A stretch of 64,000 bases of DNA from positions 124,001-188,000 of the forward strand of contig NZ_JAKVCW010000008.1 of the NCBI RefSeq assembly GCF_022448905.1. Reading direction: 5' to 3'. The notes beneath the pieces are model-generated. The model searched no databases. It had not been told where the DNA came from and was given only the letters and a program-made list of their open reading frames with translations. The DNA comes from Shimia sp. (GTDB lineage: Bacteria; Pseudomonadota; Alphaproteobacteria; Rhodobacterales; Rhodobacteraceae). The position numbers and the translations under genes are program-made. Below are positions 43,055 to 52,328 of the stretch, piece by piece. The first letter of the stretch is position 1. Each line of letters opens with the position of its first letter.

Positions 43055-44859
43055 TGCGCAGCCTTGATTACCTCGGTCATTTCAAATTTTGTCACATCCA
43101 CCAGCCCAAGGTCGGAAATCCGCAGTTCCGGGATCACCACGAGGGCCAGTAGGGAGTGTTGCATATAAGCGTTGTTCAGGGTGCAACCGCAAGCCTCCAT
43201 CGCCTCCACCATCTTCTGCGCCTTGGCCGCGACCTCGGTGGCTGGGGCATCTGACATCAATCCGGCAATGGGCAGTTCTACCAAAGCCAGCTCTTCGCCA
43301 TCCTTGATCACAGTGACGCCGCCGCCCACGTCGCCAAGCCGGTGGGCCGCCATCGCCATCATCTCGCGATCCGTACCCACTACAATCATATGATGGCTGT
43401 CATGCGCCACGGTGGAAGCCATCGCCATCCGCCCTTTGTAACCAAAGCCCGACACAAACCCGTTGACCACATCCCCAGTCGCACGGTGCCGCTCCACCAG
43501 CGCAATCTGTGCTACATCGGTCTCTATATCACCCTGAACCACACCATTCATGACGGACAACTCGGCGGTCAACGCCTTGGTTGGCGCTTGATTTTCAATC
43601 ACCCCAATCACATTGGCGGTGACTTGGGTGGCCCCCTCCGGTGCCTTGACCTCAAAGTCTTCCGCCGTCCGTGCCCGTCCCATGTTCACGGTCTGACGCG
43701 CATGGGCTGGCCAGTCGTAATGCGGACAATCCGCCAACACTTTGCCGTCTCGCGCCACGGTTTTACCGCGGGCAATCACATGCTCAATCGGGAGCGTTTT
43801 GAGGTCCGATGTCAGGATCACATCCGCCCGCCGTCCCGGCGCAATAGAGCCCAAATCCCGCTCCAAACCAAAATGCGTCGCGGTGTTGATCGTCGCCATC
43901 TGCAACGCCACCAACGGGTCACACCCACAGTCAATGGCATGGCGCACCACCCGGTTCATATGCCCGTCGTTCACCAAAGTGCCGGAATGGCAATCATCGG
44001 TGCAGAGGATAAAGCTGCGCGGGTCCAAGCCCTTCTCCGTGATCGCCGTGATCTGTGTCTCCACATCATACCAGGCAGAGCCCAGCCGCATCATCATCCG
44101 CATGCCCTGACGCACGCGGGCAATCGCATCCGCCTCACAGGTGCCTTCGTGATCATCCGCCGGTCCGCCTGCGACATAGGCATGGAATGGGGTGCCCAGA
44201 TCCGGCGACGCATAATGCCCACCCACGGTCTTGCCCGCGTTTTGTGTGGCGGCAATCTCGGCCAGCATCTGTTGACTGCCATTGATCACGCCGGGGAAGT
44301 TCATCATCTCCCCCAACCCAATGATGCCGGGCCAGCCCATGGCCTCGCTCACATCATCCGGCCCAATTTCAAAGCCGGTGGTCTCCAACCCCGGCGCCGA
44401 CGGCGCACAGCTTGGCATCTGCGTAAAGATGTTGATCGGCTGCATCAGCGCCTCATCATGCATCATCCGCACGCCTTCCAGCCCCAACACATTGGCAATC
44501 TCATGCGGGTCGGTGAACATCGTAGTGGTGCCATGGCCCATCACAGCGCGGGCAAATTCTGCCGGGGTCAGCATACCGCTTTCAATGTGCATATGCCCGT
44601 CACACAGACCCGGGATCATGAACCGACCATTGGCCTCGATGATCTCTGTGTCTGGTCCTTCGCAGTGGCTCGCGTCCGGCCCGACATAGGCGATCCGCCC
44701 TTCGGCCACAGCAATATCGTGATCCGCCAACACCTCGCGGGTGTGCACATTGACCCATTGGCCTTTGCGAATGATGAGATCAGCAGGCTCGCGGCCCGCG
44801 GCCACGGCGACAAGACGGGGGGCCACATCGGCCCATGTTTGAAAATGCTTCTGTTCCAT
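43051..44859 (-). CDS. ade: Adenine deaminase
   Basis: This 602-residue metal-dependent amidohydrolase converts adenine to hypoxanthine and ammonia. Metal-site motifs are visible: DGHMHIESGML (about 93-103), HGTTTMFTDPHEIAN, VGGHYA, and CTDDCHSG with the catalytic Asp. A C-terminal domain (about 420-600) completes the Ade architecture. I use the ATG at 44859. A GTG at 44874 is also in frame; neither has a clear ribosome site. It overlaps AMP nucleosidase by ATGA, so AMP can be taken to hypoxanthine by this operon. Confidence 0.95.
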   Translation of the reverse strand: MEQKHFQTWADVAPRLVAVAAGREPADLIIRKGQWVNVHTREVLADHDIAVAEGRIAYVGPDASHCEGPDTEIIEANGRFMIPGLCDGHMHIESGMLTPAEFARAVMGHGTTTMFTDPHEIANVLGLEGVRMMHDEALMQPINIFTQMPSCAPSAPGLETTGFEIGPDDVSEAMGWPGIIGLGEMMNFPGVINGSQQMLAEIAATQNAGKTVGGHYASPDLGTPFHAYVAGGPADDHEGTCEADAIARVRQGMRMMMRLGSAWYDVETQITAITEKGLDPRSFILCTDDCHSGTLVNDGHMNRVVRHAIDCGCDPLVALQMATINTATHFGLERDLGSIAPGRRADVILTSDLKTLPIEHVIARGKTVARDGKVLADCPHYDWPAHARQTVNMGRARTAEDFEVKAPEGATQVTANVIGVIENQAPTKALTAELSVMNGVVQGDIETDVAQIALVERHRATGDVVNGFVSGFGYKGRMAMASTVAHDSHHMIVVGTDREMMAMAAHRLGDVGGGVTVIKDGEELALVELPIAGLMSDAPATEVAAKAQKMVEAMEACGCTLNNAYMQHSLLALVVIPELRISDLGLVDVTKFEMTEVIKAAQ

Positions 44860-45051
44860 GGCCCACGGTGCCACGGGTTTTGACCATGTTCAACCTCACC
44901 GCAGGTGAAGCTTTTACGAAATGTCCTTCAGGTGGAAACTGAAACCCAAAATTGGAACCGCCTGACCAGTCACATGTCAAAAGTGACGTCGCAAACACGC
45001 TTGACCGCTGCGCCCTCGCAATGCTCCGCTGCGCAAAACAAGGAGGCTTCC

Positions 45052-45807
45052 ATGACCGTCGCACAGCTGCACCCCAACATCACCCACTGGCAAGAACGCG
45101 TGGATATGGCAGCCGCCTTCCGCTGGACTGCGCGCCTCAACATGCATGAAGGCGTCGCCAACCACTTCAGCCTTGCGGTGAACAACGACGGCACGCGGTT
45201 TCTGATGAACCCCAATCAAAAGCACTTTGCCCGCATCAAAGCCAGTGACCTGCTGGAAATCGACGCCAATGACCCCGAAACCCTGAAAGGCCCAGATGCG
45301 CCTGATCCCACCGCTTGGGGTCTACATGGCGGCGTACACCGTCACTGCCCCCACGCGCGTTGTGTGATGCATGTGCACTCCATCTTTGCCACGGTTCTGG
45401 CGTCCTTGGCGGACAGCACGCTCCCGCCCATCGATCAGAACTGTGCCACGTTTTATGATCGGATTGTGGTGGATGACGGCTATGGGGGTTTGGCTTTTGA
45501 GGACGAAGGCGAACGCTGCGCAGCCCTGCTCACAGACCCCAAAAAGAAAGTCATGGTCATGGGCAACCATGGCGTACTGGTGATTGGTGACAGCGTCGCG
45601 GACACGTTTAATCGGCTCTACTATTTTGAACGCGCCGCTGAGACCTACATCCGCGCCTTGCAAACCGGCCAACCTTTGCGAGTTCTGCCTCATGACATTG
45701 CGGAGAAAACTGCACAAGAGCTAGAGCAGTATCCAGAACAAGACGTGCGCCACCTTGCAGAGCTAAAAGCCATTCTGGACGAAGAAGGCAGCACCTACAC
45801 CACCTAA
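45052..45807 (+). CDS. Class II aldolase/adducin family protein
   Basis: This 251-residue protein has AAGGAGG five bases before the ATG at 45052; the earlier in-frame ATG is not supported. Zinc-binding His residues are seen in GGVHRHCPHARCVMHVHS (about 107-124), and a third in GNHGVLVIGDS near 180. The catalytic Glu-type loop GVANHFSLAV lies in the first 45 residues. The family includes fuculose-phosphate and ribulose-phosphate epimerase/aldolases and many of unknown substrate. Its gene ends in a three-base overlap with the convergent regulator. The substrate cannot be named. Confidence 0.88.
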   Translation: MTVAQLHPNITHWQERVDMAAAFRWTARLNMHEGVANHFSLAVNNDGTRFLMNPNQKHFARIKASDLLEIDANDPETLKGPDAPDPTAWGLHGGVHRHCPHARCVMHVHSIFATVLASLADSTLPPIDQNCATFYDRIVVDDGYGGLAFEDEGERCAALLTDPKKKVMVMGNHGVLVIGDSVADTFNRLYYFERAAETYIRALQTGQPLRVLPHDIAEKTAQELEQYPEQDVRHLAELKAILDEEGSTYTT

Positions 45808-46748
45808 CTCCCCTTGCGCAGCGCCTGTGGCGTGGTGGCAAACTCAGCCCGAAACGCCCGCGTCATCGCCGCCGGATCACTATAACCGCTGCGCAACGCA
45901 ACCTCGGACACGCTCAAATCGGTGTCCACTACCAGCTTGCGTGCCAGATTGAGCCGCAAACGCCGGTACACCACCGCCGGCGTGGCCCCAAGCTCTGCCA
46001 ACATCCGCGCCGCAAGCGTTTTTTGTGTCACACCGGCCCGGCGCGCTACCTCGGGCAGGGCCAAAGGCTCTTCCAAGTGGTCCTGCATCACCGCCAAAGC
46101 GCGGTTCACAACCCGCCCCGCAGGCGTGGCGCCCCCTTCATGGGAGCGCGCGCTGTCCCGTGTCATGAACAACTGCGCCACCTCCAAAGCGAGCGCCTGC
46201 CCAAAATCGCGCCCGATCAGAAACATCACCAAATCAAACGCTGCCATGGCCCCCGAACAGGTCACTCGCGCCCCATCTATCACAAACCGCTCGCGCTCTG
46301 CCGCGACATCTGGAAAGCGCTCCGCAAAAGCGGTCAGTTCCTCCCAGTGAATCGTGGCGCGATGCCCCTCCAGCAGGCCTGCTTCGGCCATCAACCAGCT
46401 GCCTGTGTCCATGCCACAGACCGTGCCAAACCGCTTGGCTGCCGCCCGCAAAGCGCTCTGTGTTTGCCAGCCTGCGTGGTCTTTAAAACCATACGACGGC
46501 ATCACCACCAGTATGTCGCCGGAGGCTTCACTGAGCCGACCGTGCGGGGTGACCGGCAGTGCACTGGAACTACGAACAGCGGCGCCGTCCAGAGACAAAA
46601 ACGCCCAGTCAAAAAGCGCTTTGCCCGACAGCGTATTGGCCGCCCGCATCGGTTCCACGGTGTTCGCCAGACAATGGTTGGAAAACCCGTCAAACAGCAG
46701 AACCCCAATCTTCTGCGCTGCAGCGGATGTATTTGACCAAATCTGCAT
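45804..46748 (-). CDS. GlxA-family transcriptional regulator (DJ-1/PfpI plus AraC)
   Basis: This 314-residue regulator has an N-terminal DJ-1/PfpI-like domain (about 10-185), with the nucleophile region CGMDTGSWLMAEAGLL, and a C-terminal AraC-type double helix-turn-helix (about 215-314; ARRAGVTQKTLAARMLAELG, then SEVALRSGYSDPAAMTRAFR). The group controls catabolic operons, for example carnitine and betaine use in Pseudomonas. It stands divergent from the acyl-CoA dehydrogenase gene (75-base gap) and convergent on the aldolase gene, so the acyl-CoA group is its likely target. Confidence 0.92.
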   Translation of the reverse strand: MQIWSNTSAAAQKIGVLLFDGFSNHCLANTVEPMRAANTLSGKALFDWAFLSLDGAAVRSSSALPVTPHGRLSEASGDILVVMPSYGFKDHAGWQTQSALRAAAKRFGTVCGMDTGSWLMAEAGLLEGHRATIHWEELTAFAERFPDVAAERERFVIDGARVTCSGAMAAFDLVMFLIGRDFGQALALEVAQLFMTRDSARSHEGGATPAGRVVNRALAVMQDHLEEPLALPEVARRAGVTQKTLAARMLAELGATPAVVYRRLRLNLARKLVVDTDLSVSEVALRSGYSDPAAMTRAFRAEFATTPQALRKGS

Positions 46749-46823
46749 AGTGAAACGCTATTCCTGCATGATCTAGCTGGTCAAGCACGCTCTGCTGTCG
46801 ACAGCCAAAGAGGGACACGCGCC

Positions 46824-47984
46824 ATGCAGTTTGATCTGACCGAAGAGCAGGAGATGATTGTCTCCACCGTTCGCAGCTTTGTGGAGAACGAGATTTACCC
46901 ATATGAGGACGAGGTCGAGCGCACCGGCGAAATTCCCGAAGGTCTGGGCGAACAAATCAAACAGAAGGTCATCGACCTTGGGTTTTATGCCTGTAACTTC
47001 CCAGAGAAAGTTGGCGGCGCAGGCCTGAACCACCTTGAGTTCACCCTGGTGGAACGCGAATTGGGCCGCGGTTCCATGGCGCTCACACATTTCTTTGGCC
47101 GTCCGCAAAACATCCTGATGGCCTGCGAAGGAGAGCAGAAAGAGCGCTATCTACTGCCTGCCGTGCGCGGCGAACGTATGGATGCCTTGGCGATGACCGA
47201 ACCGGGTGCCGGGTCCGATGTGCGTGGCATGAAATGCGCCGCCGTGCGCGATGGCGGCAACTGGGTCATCAACGGCAACAAGCATTTTATAAGCGGCGCA
47301 GAACACGCGGATTTTTTCATTGTCTTTGTCGCCACCGGCGAAGATCAAACCCCAAAAGGCCCAAAAAAGCGCATCACCACCTTCCTTGTGGACCGCGACA
47401 CGCCGGGCTTCACGGTGCGCGACGGCTACAAATCGGTGAGCCATCGTGGTTACAAAAACATGGTACTGGAGTTTGACGACTGCCGCCTCCCCGACGCGCA
47501 AGTCCTTGGCGAAGTCGATGGCGGATTTGCCGTGATGAACGATTGGCTCTACGCCACACGCCTCACCGTGGCAGCCTTTTGTGTGGGCCGCGCCCGCCGT
47601 GCCTTTGACTATGCGCTCGACTACGCCGCCCAGCGCGAACAATTTGGCCAGCCTATCGGCAAGTTCCAGGGCATCGGTTTTCAAATCGCCGATATGATCA
47701 CCGAGATCGACGCCGCCGACCTTCTGACACTCTCTGCCGCCGCCCGACTGGATCGCGGCCTGCCGTCTAACCGCGAAATTGCCTCCGCCAAGCTCTACGC
47801 CACCGAGATGCTCGCCCGCGTCACCGACGCCGCGATCCAGATCCACGGCGGCATGGGTCTGATGGATGACTATCCATTGGAACGCTTCTGGCGGGACGCA
47901 CGGGTGGAACGTATTTGGGACGGCACCAGCGAAATCCAGCGTCACATCATCAGCCGCGACCTCTTGCGGCCCTTGGGTGCTTGA
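46824..47984 (+). CDS. Acyl-CoA dehydrogenase
   Basis: This 386-residue flavoenzyme oxidises an acyl-CoA to the 2-enoyl-CoA and passes electrons to ETF. It has an N-terminal helical domain, the FAD-contact loop ALAMTEPGAGSDVRGM (about 112-127), and the C-terminal IHGGMGLMDDYPLERFWRDAR. The usual catalytic base position in the phrase Tyr-Glu-Gly-Thr-Ser-Glu reads Trp-Asp-Gly-Thr-Ser-Glu here, so the base would be Asp unless another residue serves. With a CaiD-like hydratase and an acyl-CoA ligase downstream, a branched or carnitine-like acyl-CoA is possible. Confidence 0.92.
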   Translation: MQFDLTEEQEMIVSTVRSFVENEIYPYEDEVERTGEIPEGLGEQIKQKVIDLGFYACNFPEKVGGAGLNHLEFTLVERELGRGSMALTHFFGRPQNILMACEGEQKERYLLPAVRGERMDALAMTEPGAGSDVRGMKCAAVRDGGNWVINGNKHFISGAEHADFFIVFVATGEDQTPKGPKKRITTFLVDRDTPGFTVRDGYKSVSHRGYKNMVLEFDDCRLPDAQVLGEVDGGFAVMNDWLYATRLTVAAFCVGRARRAFDYALDYAAQREQFGQPIGKFQGIGFQIADMITEIDAADLLTLSAAARLDRGLPSNREIASAKLYATEMLARVTDAAIQIHGGMGLMDDYPLERFWRDARVERIWDGTSEIQRHIISRDLLRPLGA

Positions 47985-48050
47985 TGGAACCCATTGTGTT
48001 GGGCGCGCGCCTACGGCACAACCTCGACACGCCATCGAGGAACCTGCCCC

Positions 48051-48332
48051 ATGAAACCATCCGTCACCATCACCTATTGCGTCGGTTGCAACTGGCTGTT
48101 GCGCGCAGGCTGGATGGCGCAAGAACTGCTGTCCACCTTCAAAGACGATCTTGCTGGCGTGACCATTGCGCCTGCCGACGTGCCGGGAACCTACAAGGTC
48201 ACGGTCAACGACAGCGTGATCTGGGACCGCAAGCGCGACGGGGGCTTTCCGGAGGCCAAAGAGCTGAAAAAGCGCCTGCGCGATGTGATCGAACCGGACC
48301 GCGATTTGGGGCACCTGGACCGCAGCAATTAA
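48051..48332 (+). CDS. SelT/SelW/SelH-family thioredoxin-like protein
   Basis: This 93-residue Rdx-family protein has a redox motif Cys-Val-Gly-Cys early in the chain (TYCVGCNWLLRA, about 8-19), an all-cysteine version of the selenoprotein W Cys-x-x-Sec motif. The rest forms a small alpha/beta domain ending WDRKRDGGFPEAKELKKRLR. I start at the ATG at 48051; GAGGAA lies about ten bases upstream. It probably acts in thiol redox. It sits 66 bases behind the acyl-CoA dehydrogenase gene. Confidence 0.9.
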   Translation: MKPSVTITYCVGCNWLLRAGWMAQELLSTFKDDLAGVTIAPADVPGTYKVTVNDSVIWDRKRDGGFPEAKELKKRLRDVIEPDRDLGHLDRSN

Positions 48333-48348
48333 ACGCAGCGCCATGCAT

Positions 48349-48396
48349 CGTGGGGGCCAGCCCCCACACCCCCGGAGTATTTGCGGTCAGAAGAAG
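48349..48396. repeat. Rhodobacterales-type intergenic repeat, copy 1
   Basis: GTGGGGGCCAGCCCCCAC forms a hairpin and is followed by a second block CCCCCGGAGTATTTGCGG and GAAGAAG. The same element, in inverted orientation, lies at 52331-52371. It is located 17 bases after the SelW-like gene. A further inverted repeat GCCCCCCG (48407-48414) with CGGGGGGC (48431-48438) follows. The rest of 48397-48555 shows no gene. Confidence 0.75.
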
Positions 48397-48555
48397 CCAT
48401 GGATCCGCCCCCCGAAGAGTAGACATTGGCCGGGGGGCTTCTCCTGACGCGGCCATCGGCGCTCCCGCCTGTACCGCAGTTTTATATTTCCGCACCGTGG
48501 TTAACAAAGGGTTACCCACCAAAGGGGGCGGGCCTGGTGTTGCGGGGTTCATGCC

Positions 48556-50583
48556 ATGACCCGCGACCTCTCCCGCCTAATCCGCCCAAAATCCATCGCC
48601 GTTGTCGGCGGCGGCACATGGTGTGCCGAAGTCATTGGGCAAACGGAAAAGATTGGTTTTGATGGCGCCATTTGGCCAGTGCATTCCAAGTCATCAGACG
48701 TGGCGGGACACAAAGCTTACCCATCCATCGACGCATTGCCCGCACCGCCGGACGCAACCTTCATTGGCATCAACCGCCGCGCCACGATCCCGGTTGTGCA
48801 AGAGCTTGCGGCCGCCGGCGCGGGCGGCGCGGTGTGTTTCGCGTCAGGATTTTCTGAGGCCATTGCCGAAGACGCTTCCGGAAATGATCTACAAGCAGAC
48901 CTTGTGGCCGCCGCCGGTGACATGCCGATTCTCGGCCCCAACTGCTACGGCCTTATCAACGCGCTGGACGGCGCAGCGATCTGGCCGGACCAGCACGGCT
49001 GCGCACGGGTCGAAAGTGGCGTAGCAATCCTCACGCAAAGCTCCAACATCGCCATCAATCTCACCAACCAACAGCGCGGCGTGCCCATTGCCTATGTCGC
49101 CACCTGCGGAAACATGGCGCAACTCAACCAGGCAGACATCGCCTCTGCCGTCTTGGATGATCCACGCGTCACGGCGCTTGGCCTGCACATAGAGGGCTTC
49201 ACCAACCTGCGCGCCTGGGAAGCTCTGGCTGCCAAAGCCCACGCCAAAGGCATCCCGGTTGTGGTTTTGAAAGTTGGCGCCAGCGCCGAGGCCCAAGCCG
49301 CCACCGTCAGCCACACCGCTTCCCTTGCCGGTAGCGATGCCGGTGCAGCCGCCCTGATCACACGTCTGGGCTTTGCCCGCGTGCACGACCTGCCGGTGTT
49401 TTTGGAAACCCTGAAGCTGCTGCACCTGTCTGGCCCGTTGTCCGCGCCCACCATCGCTTCAATCAGCTGCTCTGGCGGCGAGGCCAGCCTGATGGCCGAC
49501 ACGGCGCTTAACTCCGGCCTCACCTTCCCGCCCCTGAGAGACGAGCAGCGCACACAATTGGCCGACGCCCTCGGCCCCATGGTCGCCCTGGCCAACCCGC
49601 TGGACTACCACACCTACATTTGGCGGGATGCCGAGGCGATGGCCAAAGCTTGGTCTGCGATGATGACCAAGGATATCGGCCTCACCTTATCGGTGGTCGA
49701 TTATCCCCCAGAAAACCGCGCCGATTGGGATTGCGCCACCGACGCCGCGATCAAAGCCCACAAGACCACAGGCCGCCCGATTACCGTGGTGGCTTCTTTG
49801 CCGGAACTGCTACCGCCCGATGTGACGCAAACCCTGATCGATGGCGGCGTGGTCCCAATGCACGGATTGCGCGAGGCCATCATTGCTGCTGCCGCAACCA
49901 CGGAGATCACAAGCCCCGAGACCACGCCCTTGGCGCTGGCGCCTGCGGAACCGTCCAAAAGGCCTCAATTGTTGACAGAGCACGAAGCCAAAACCGCGCT
50001 CGCCGCCCACGGCCTAGACACCCCGCGCAGCGTTTCAGTGACCGACACGGGTACTCTCACCGAAGCCGCCAAAAGCCTCACGCCCCCTTTGGTGCTCAAA
50101 GGCCAAGGCATTGCCCACAAAACCGAAGCCGGCGCAGTTAAGCTCCATCTCTCAGCCGCTGACTTGCCAGCCGCTGCTGCCGACATGCCCACCGACCGAT
50201 TCTTGATCGAGGAAATGATCAACGATGGCCTCGCCGAACTTCTCGTTGGAATAACCCGTGATCCAGCCCACGGCTTTGTGCTCACCATCGCCGCCGGCGG
50301 CACCCTGACCGAAGTGCTCTCAGACAGCGTCTCACTCCTGATCCCGGCCAGCCACGAGACAATCCGAGATGCCTTGTCATCACTCAAAATCGCCCCGCTG
50401 CTCACCGGCTATCGCGGCGCACCGCCCGCCAACATCACCGCCATCCTACAAGCCATCGACGCGCTGCAGGCCTACGTGCTTGCCAACCTCGACAGCTTGC
50501 AAGAGGCTGAAATCAACCCGCTGATCTGCACGCCCACCCGCGCGGTGGCCGCAGACGCGCTGATACGAAAGGACATGTCATGA
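48556..50583 (+). CDS. ADP-forming acyl-CoA (acetyl-CoA) synthetase family protein
   Basis: This 675-residue fused synthetase has a CoA-binding Rossmann domain (about 1-130; RPKSIAVVGGGTW), succinyl-CoA-ligase-like domains (about 135-440, with GPNCYGLIN and the SSNIAINLTNQQRG region), and a C-terminal ATP-grasp domain (about 455-675; LTEHEAKTALAAHGLDTPR, then LVLKGQGIAHKTEAGAVKL). The enzyme would activate a carboxylic acid with CoA and ATP, giving ADP, or run in reverse to make ATP. The catalytic His region is divergent, so substrate is unknown. It is translationally coupled to the CaiD-like gene by ATGA. Confidence 0.9.
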   Translation: MTRDLSRLIRPKSIAVVGGGTWCAEVIGQTEKIGFDGAIWPVHSKSSDVAGHKAYPSIDALPAPPDATFIGINRRATIPVVQELAAAGAGGAVCFASGFSEAIAEDASGNDLQADLVAAAGDMPILGPNCYGLINALDGAAIWPDQHGCARVESGVAILTQSSNIAINLTNQQRGVPIAYVATCGNMAQLNQADIASAVLDDPRVTALGLHIEGFTNLRAWEALAAKAHAKGIPVVVLKVGASAEAQAATVSHTASLAGSDAGAAALITRLGFARVHDLPVFLETLKLLHLSGPLSAPTIASISCSGGEASLMADTALNSGLTFPPLRDEQRTQLADALGPMVALANPLDYHTYIWRDAEAMAKAWSAMMTKDIGLTLSVVDYPPENRADWDCATDAAIKAHKTTGRPITVVASLPELLPPDVTQTLIDGGVVPMHGLREAIIAAAATTEITSPETTPLALAPAEPSKRPQLLTEHEAKTALAAHGLDTPRSVSVTDTGTLTEAAKSLTPPLVLKGQGIAHKTEAGAVKLHLSAADLPAAAADMPTDRFLIEEMINDGLAELLVGITRDPAHGFVLTIAAGGTLTEVLSDSVSLLIPASHETIRDALSSLKIAPLLTGYRGAPPANITAILQAIDALQAYVLANLDSLQEAEINPLICTPTRAVAADALIRKDMS

Positions 50584-51365
50584 CTGACGGCCCGGTCAAA
50601 ACCCGCTGCGACGGCGCAATTCTTGAGGTCACGCTGGACCGCCCTAAAGCCAACGCCATTGATCTTGTGACAAGCCGCGTCATGGGCGAGGTCTTTCGCG
50701 ATTTTCGCGATGATCCAGACCTCCGCGTCGCCATCCTCACCGGTGGTGGCGAGAAATTCTTCTGCCCCGGTTGGGACCTGAAAGCGGCCGCAGATGGGGA
50801 TGAAGTCGATGGCGATTACGGTGTTGGTGGCTTTGGCGGCCTGCAAGAACTGCGCGACATGAACAAACCGGTGATTGCGGCTGTGAACGGCATCGCCTGC
50901 GGCGGTGGCTTGGAGCTGGCACTGTCCGCCGACATGATCCTCGCCGCCGACCACGCCTCCTTTGCCCTGCCCGAAATCCGCTCCGGCACGGTGGCCGATG
51001 CAGCCTCGGTGAAACTGCCTAAACGCATTCCCTATCACATCGCCATGGAGCTCCTGCTCACCGGGCGCTGGTTTGACGCTGAAGAAGCGCTGCGCTGGGG
51101 GCTGGTGAATGAAATCCTGCCTGCTGACAAACTGATGGACCGCGCCTGGGAACAAGCCCGCTTGCTCGCCTCCGGCCCGCCTTTGGTCTACGCCGCCATC
51201 AAAGAAATTGTGCGCGACGCCGAGGATGCCAAATTCCAGGACGCCATGAACCGCATCACCAAACGCCAGCTGCGCAGCGTGGATGTGCTTTATGCCAGCG
51301 AGGATCAACTCGAAGGCGCCCGCGCCTTTGCTGAAAAGCGTGATCCGGTCTGGAAAGGCAAATAA
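50580..51365 (+). CDS. Enoyl-CoA hydratase/isomerase family, CaiD-like (carnitinyl-CoA dehydratase type)
   Basis: This 261-residue crotonase-fold protein has the oxyanion-hole segment GGEKFFCPGWDLKAA (about 58-72) and NGIACGGGLELALSADMILAA (about 101-121). LPEIRSGTVADAASVKLPKRIPYHIAMELLLTG, read in parts, and the C-terminal SVDVLYASEDQLEGARAFAEKR resemble carnitinyl-CoA dehydratase CaiD more than FadB-type hydratases. It probably hydrates or dehydrates a short CoA ester made by the ligase gene it overlaps. Confidence 0.9.
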   Translation: MTDGPVKTRCDGAILEVTLDRPKANAIDLVTSRVMGEVFRDFRDDPDLRVAILTGGGEKFFCPGWDLKAAADGDEVDGDYGVGGFGGLQELRDMNKPVIAAVNGIACGGGLELALSADMILAADHASFALPEIRSGTVADAASVKLPKRIPYHIAMELLLTGRWFDAEEALRWGLVNEILPADKLMDRAWEQARLLASGPPLVYAAIKEIVRDAEDAKFQDAMNRITKRQLRSVDVLYASEDQLEGARAFAEKRDPVWKGK

Positions 51366-51428
51366 CTCCGTTTGCCTATTTCTACGGCAACCACACCGTT
51401 GTGAGCCAAATTTATAGCAGCCCCTCTT

Positions 51429-51450
51429 GTCCCCAAGCGCCTCGGGGGGC
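51429..51450. repeat. Partial intergenic repeat, copy 2 (core inverted repeat only)
   Basis: CCCCAAG-CGC-CTCGGGG at 51431-51447 matches the core CCCCAAG-TAT-CTCGGGG of the element at 52331. Only the core is kept. It sits 12 bases before the SDR gene, where its right arm runs into the ribosome site. Confidence 0.5.
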
Positions 51451-51461
51451 AAGGTGCGCCC

Positions 51462-52319
51462 ATGACCAAGACCCTGCTTTCGCTAGGCCACGGCTACACC
51501 GCCCAGGCCCTCGCCACCCGTCTTCTTCCGCAAGGCTGGACCATACTCGGCACTTACCGCGATCCGGCACAAGAGGCCGACCTACGCGAACAAGGCATCA
51601 CGCCGCTGCAGTGGCCGATCGACTTTGACACCGCCCTCAAAGACGTCAACCATGTGCTGAGTTCCATCCGTCCGGACAAAGAAGGCGACCCGGTGCTGCG
51701 ACTGGGTAAAGACGCGCTCCTAAGAGCTGCGCCTAACCTCGATTGGGTCGGTTACCTTTCCACCACTGGGGTCTACGGCGACATGGACGGCGGATGGGTC
51801 GACGAAGACACCCCACTTGATCCCGACGGTCATCGCGGCAAGATGCGCGTACTGGCTGAGGCGGAATGGCAAGCATTGCCAGACTTGCCACTGCACATCT
51901 TCCGCCTCGCTGGAATCTACGGCCCTGGCCGCGGCCCCTTTGCCAAACTGCGCAAAGGCACCGCCCGCCGCATTATCAAGAAAAACCAGGTGTTCTCCCG
52001 CGCCCATGTGGATGACATCGCGCAGGTTCTGGAGGCATCCATGAAGACTCCCAATGTGGGCCAAATCTACAACGTCTGTGATGACAGCCCGGCCCCGCCG
52101 CAAGACATCCTCGCCTATGCCGCCGAATTGCTCGGCATGGACCCACCGCCGGAAATCCCCTTTGAAGAGGCGGAGATGACCCCGATGGCGCGCAGCTTCT
52201 ATTCTGACAGCAAACGCGTGCGCAACACCCGCATAAAAGAGGAACTGGGGGTGGTCTTGAAATACCCCAACTACCGCGACGCTTTAAAAGCCATGCTGGA
52301 CGAAGAGACCGCCACCTAG
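51462..52319 (+). CDS. NAD-dependent epimerase/dehydratase (SDR), YeeZ-like
   Basis: This 285-residue extended-SDR protein starts MTKTLLSLGHGYTAQALATR, a glycine-poor nucleotide-binding loop (GHGYTA) as in E. coli YeeZ, instead of the usual GxxGxxG. Further features are YLSTTGVYGDMDGGWVDEDT (the Tyr of the active site), FRLAGIYGPGRGP, and a C-terminal SKRVRNTRIKEELG region. AAGG lies seven bases before the ATG. Substrate unknown; a nucleoside-diphosphate-sugar role is usual for the fold. Confidence 0.85.
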   Translation: MTKTLLSLGHGYTAQALATRLLPQGWTILGTYRDPAQEADLREQGITPLQWPIDFDTALKDVNHVLSSIRPDKEGDPVLRLGKDALLRAAPNLDWVGYLSTTGVYGDMDGGWVDEDTPLDPDGHRGKMRVLAEAEWQALPDLPLHIFRLAGIYGPGRGPFAKLRKGTARRIIKKNQVFSRAHVDDIAQVLEASMKTPNVGQIYNVCDDSPAPPQDILAYAAELLGMDPPPEIPFEEAEMTPMARSFYSDSKRVRNTRIKEELGVVLKYPNYRDALKAMLDEETAT

Positions 52320-52328
52320 GCGCTTTCT

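Noticed and set aside
43342..44883. A 513-codon plus-strand frame across adenine deaminase
   Set aside because: Antisense to a complete ade gene with intact metal motifs; the product looks non-coding.
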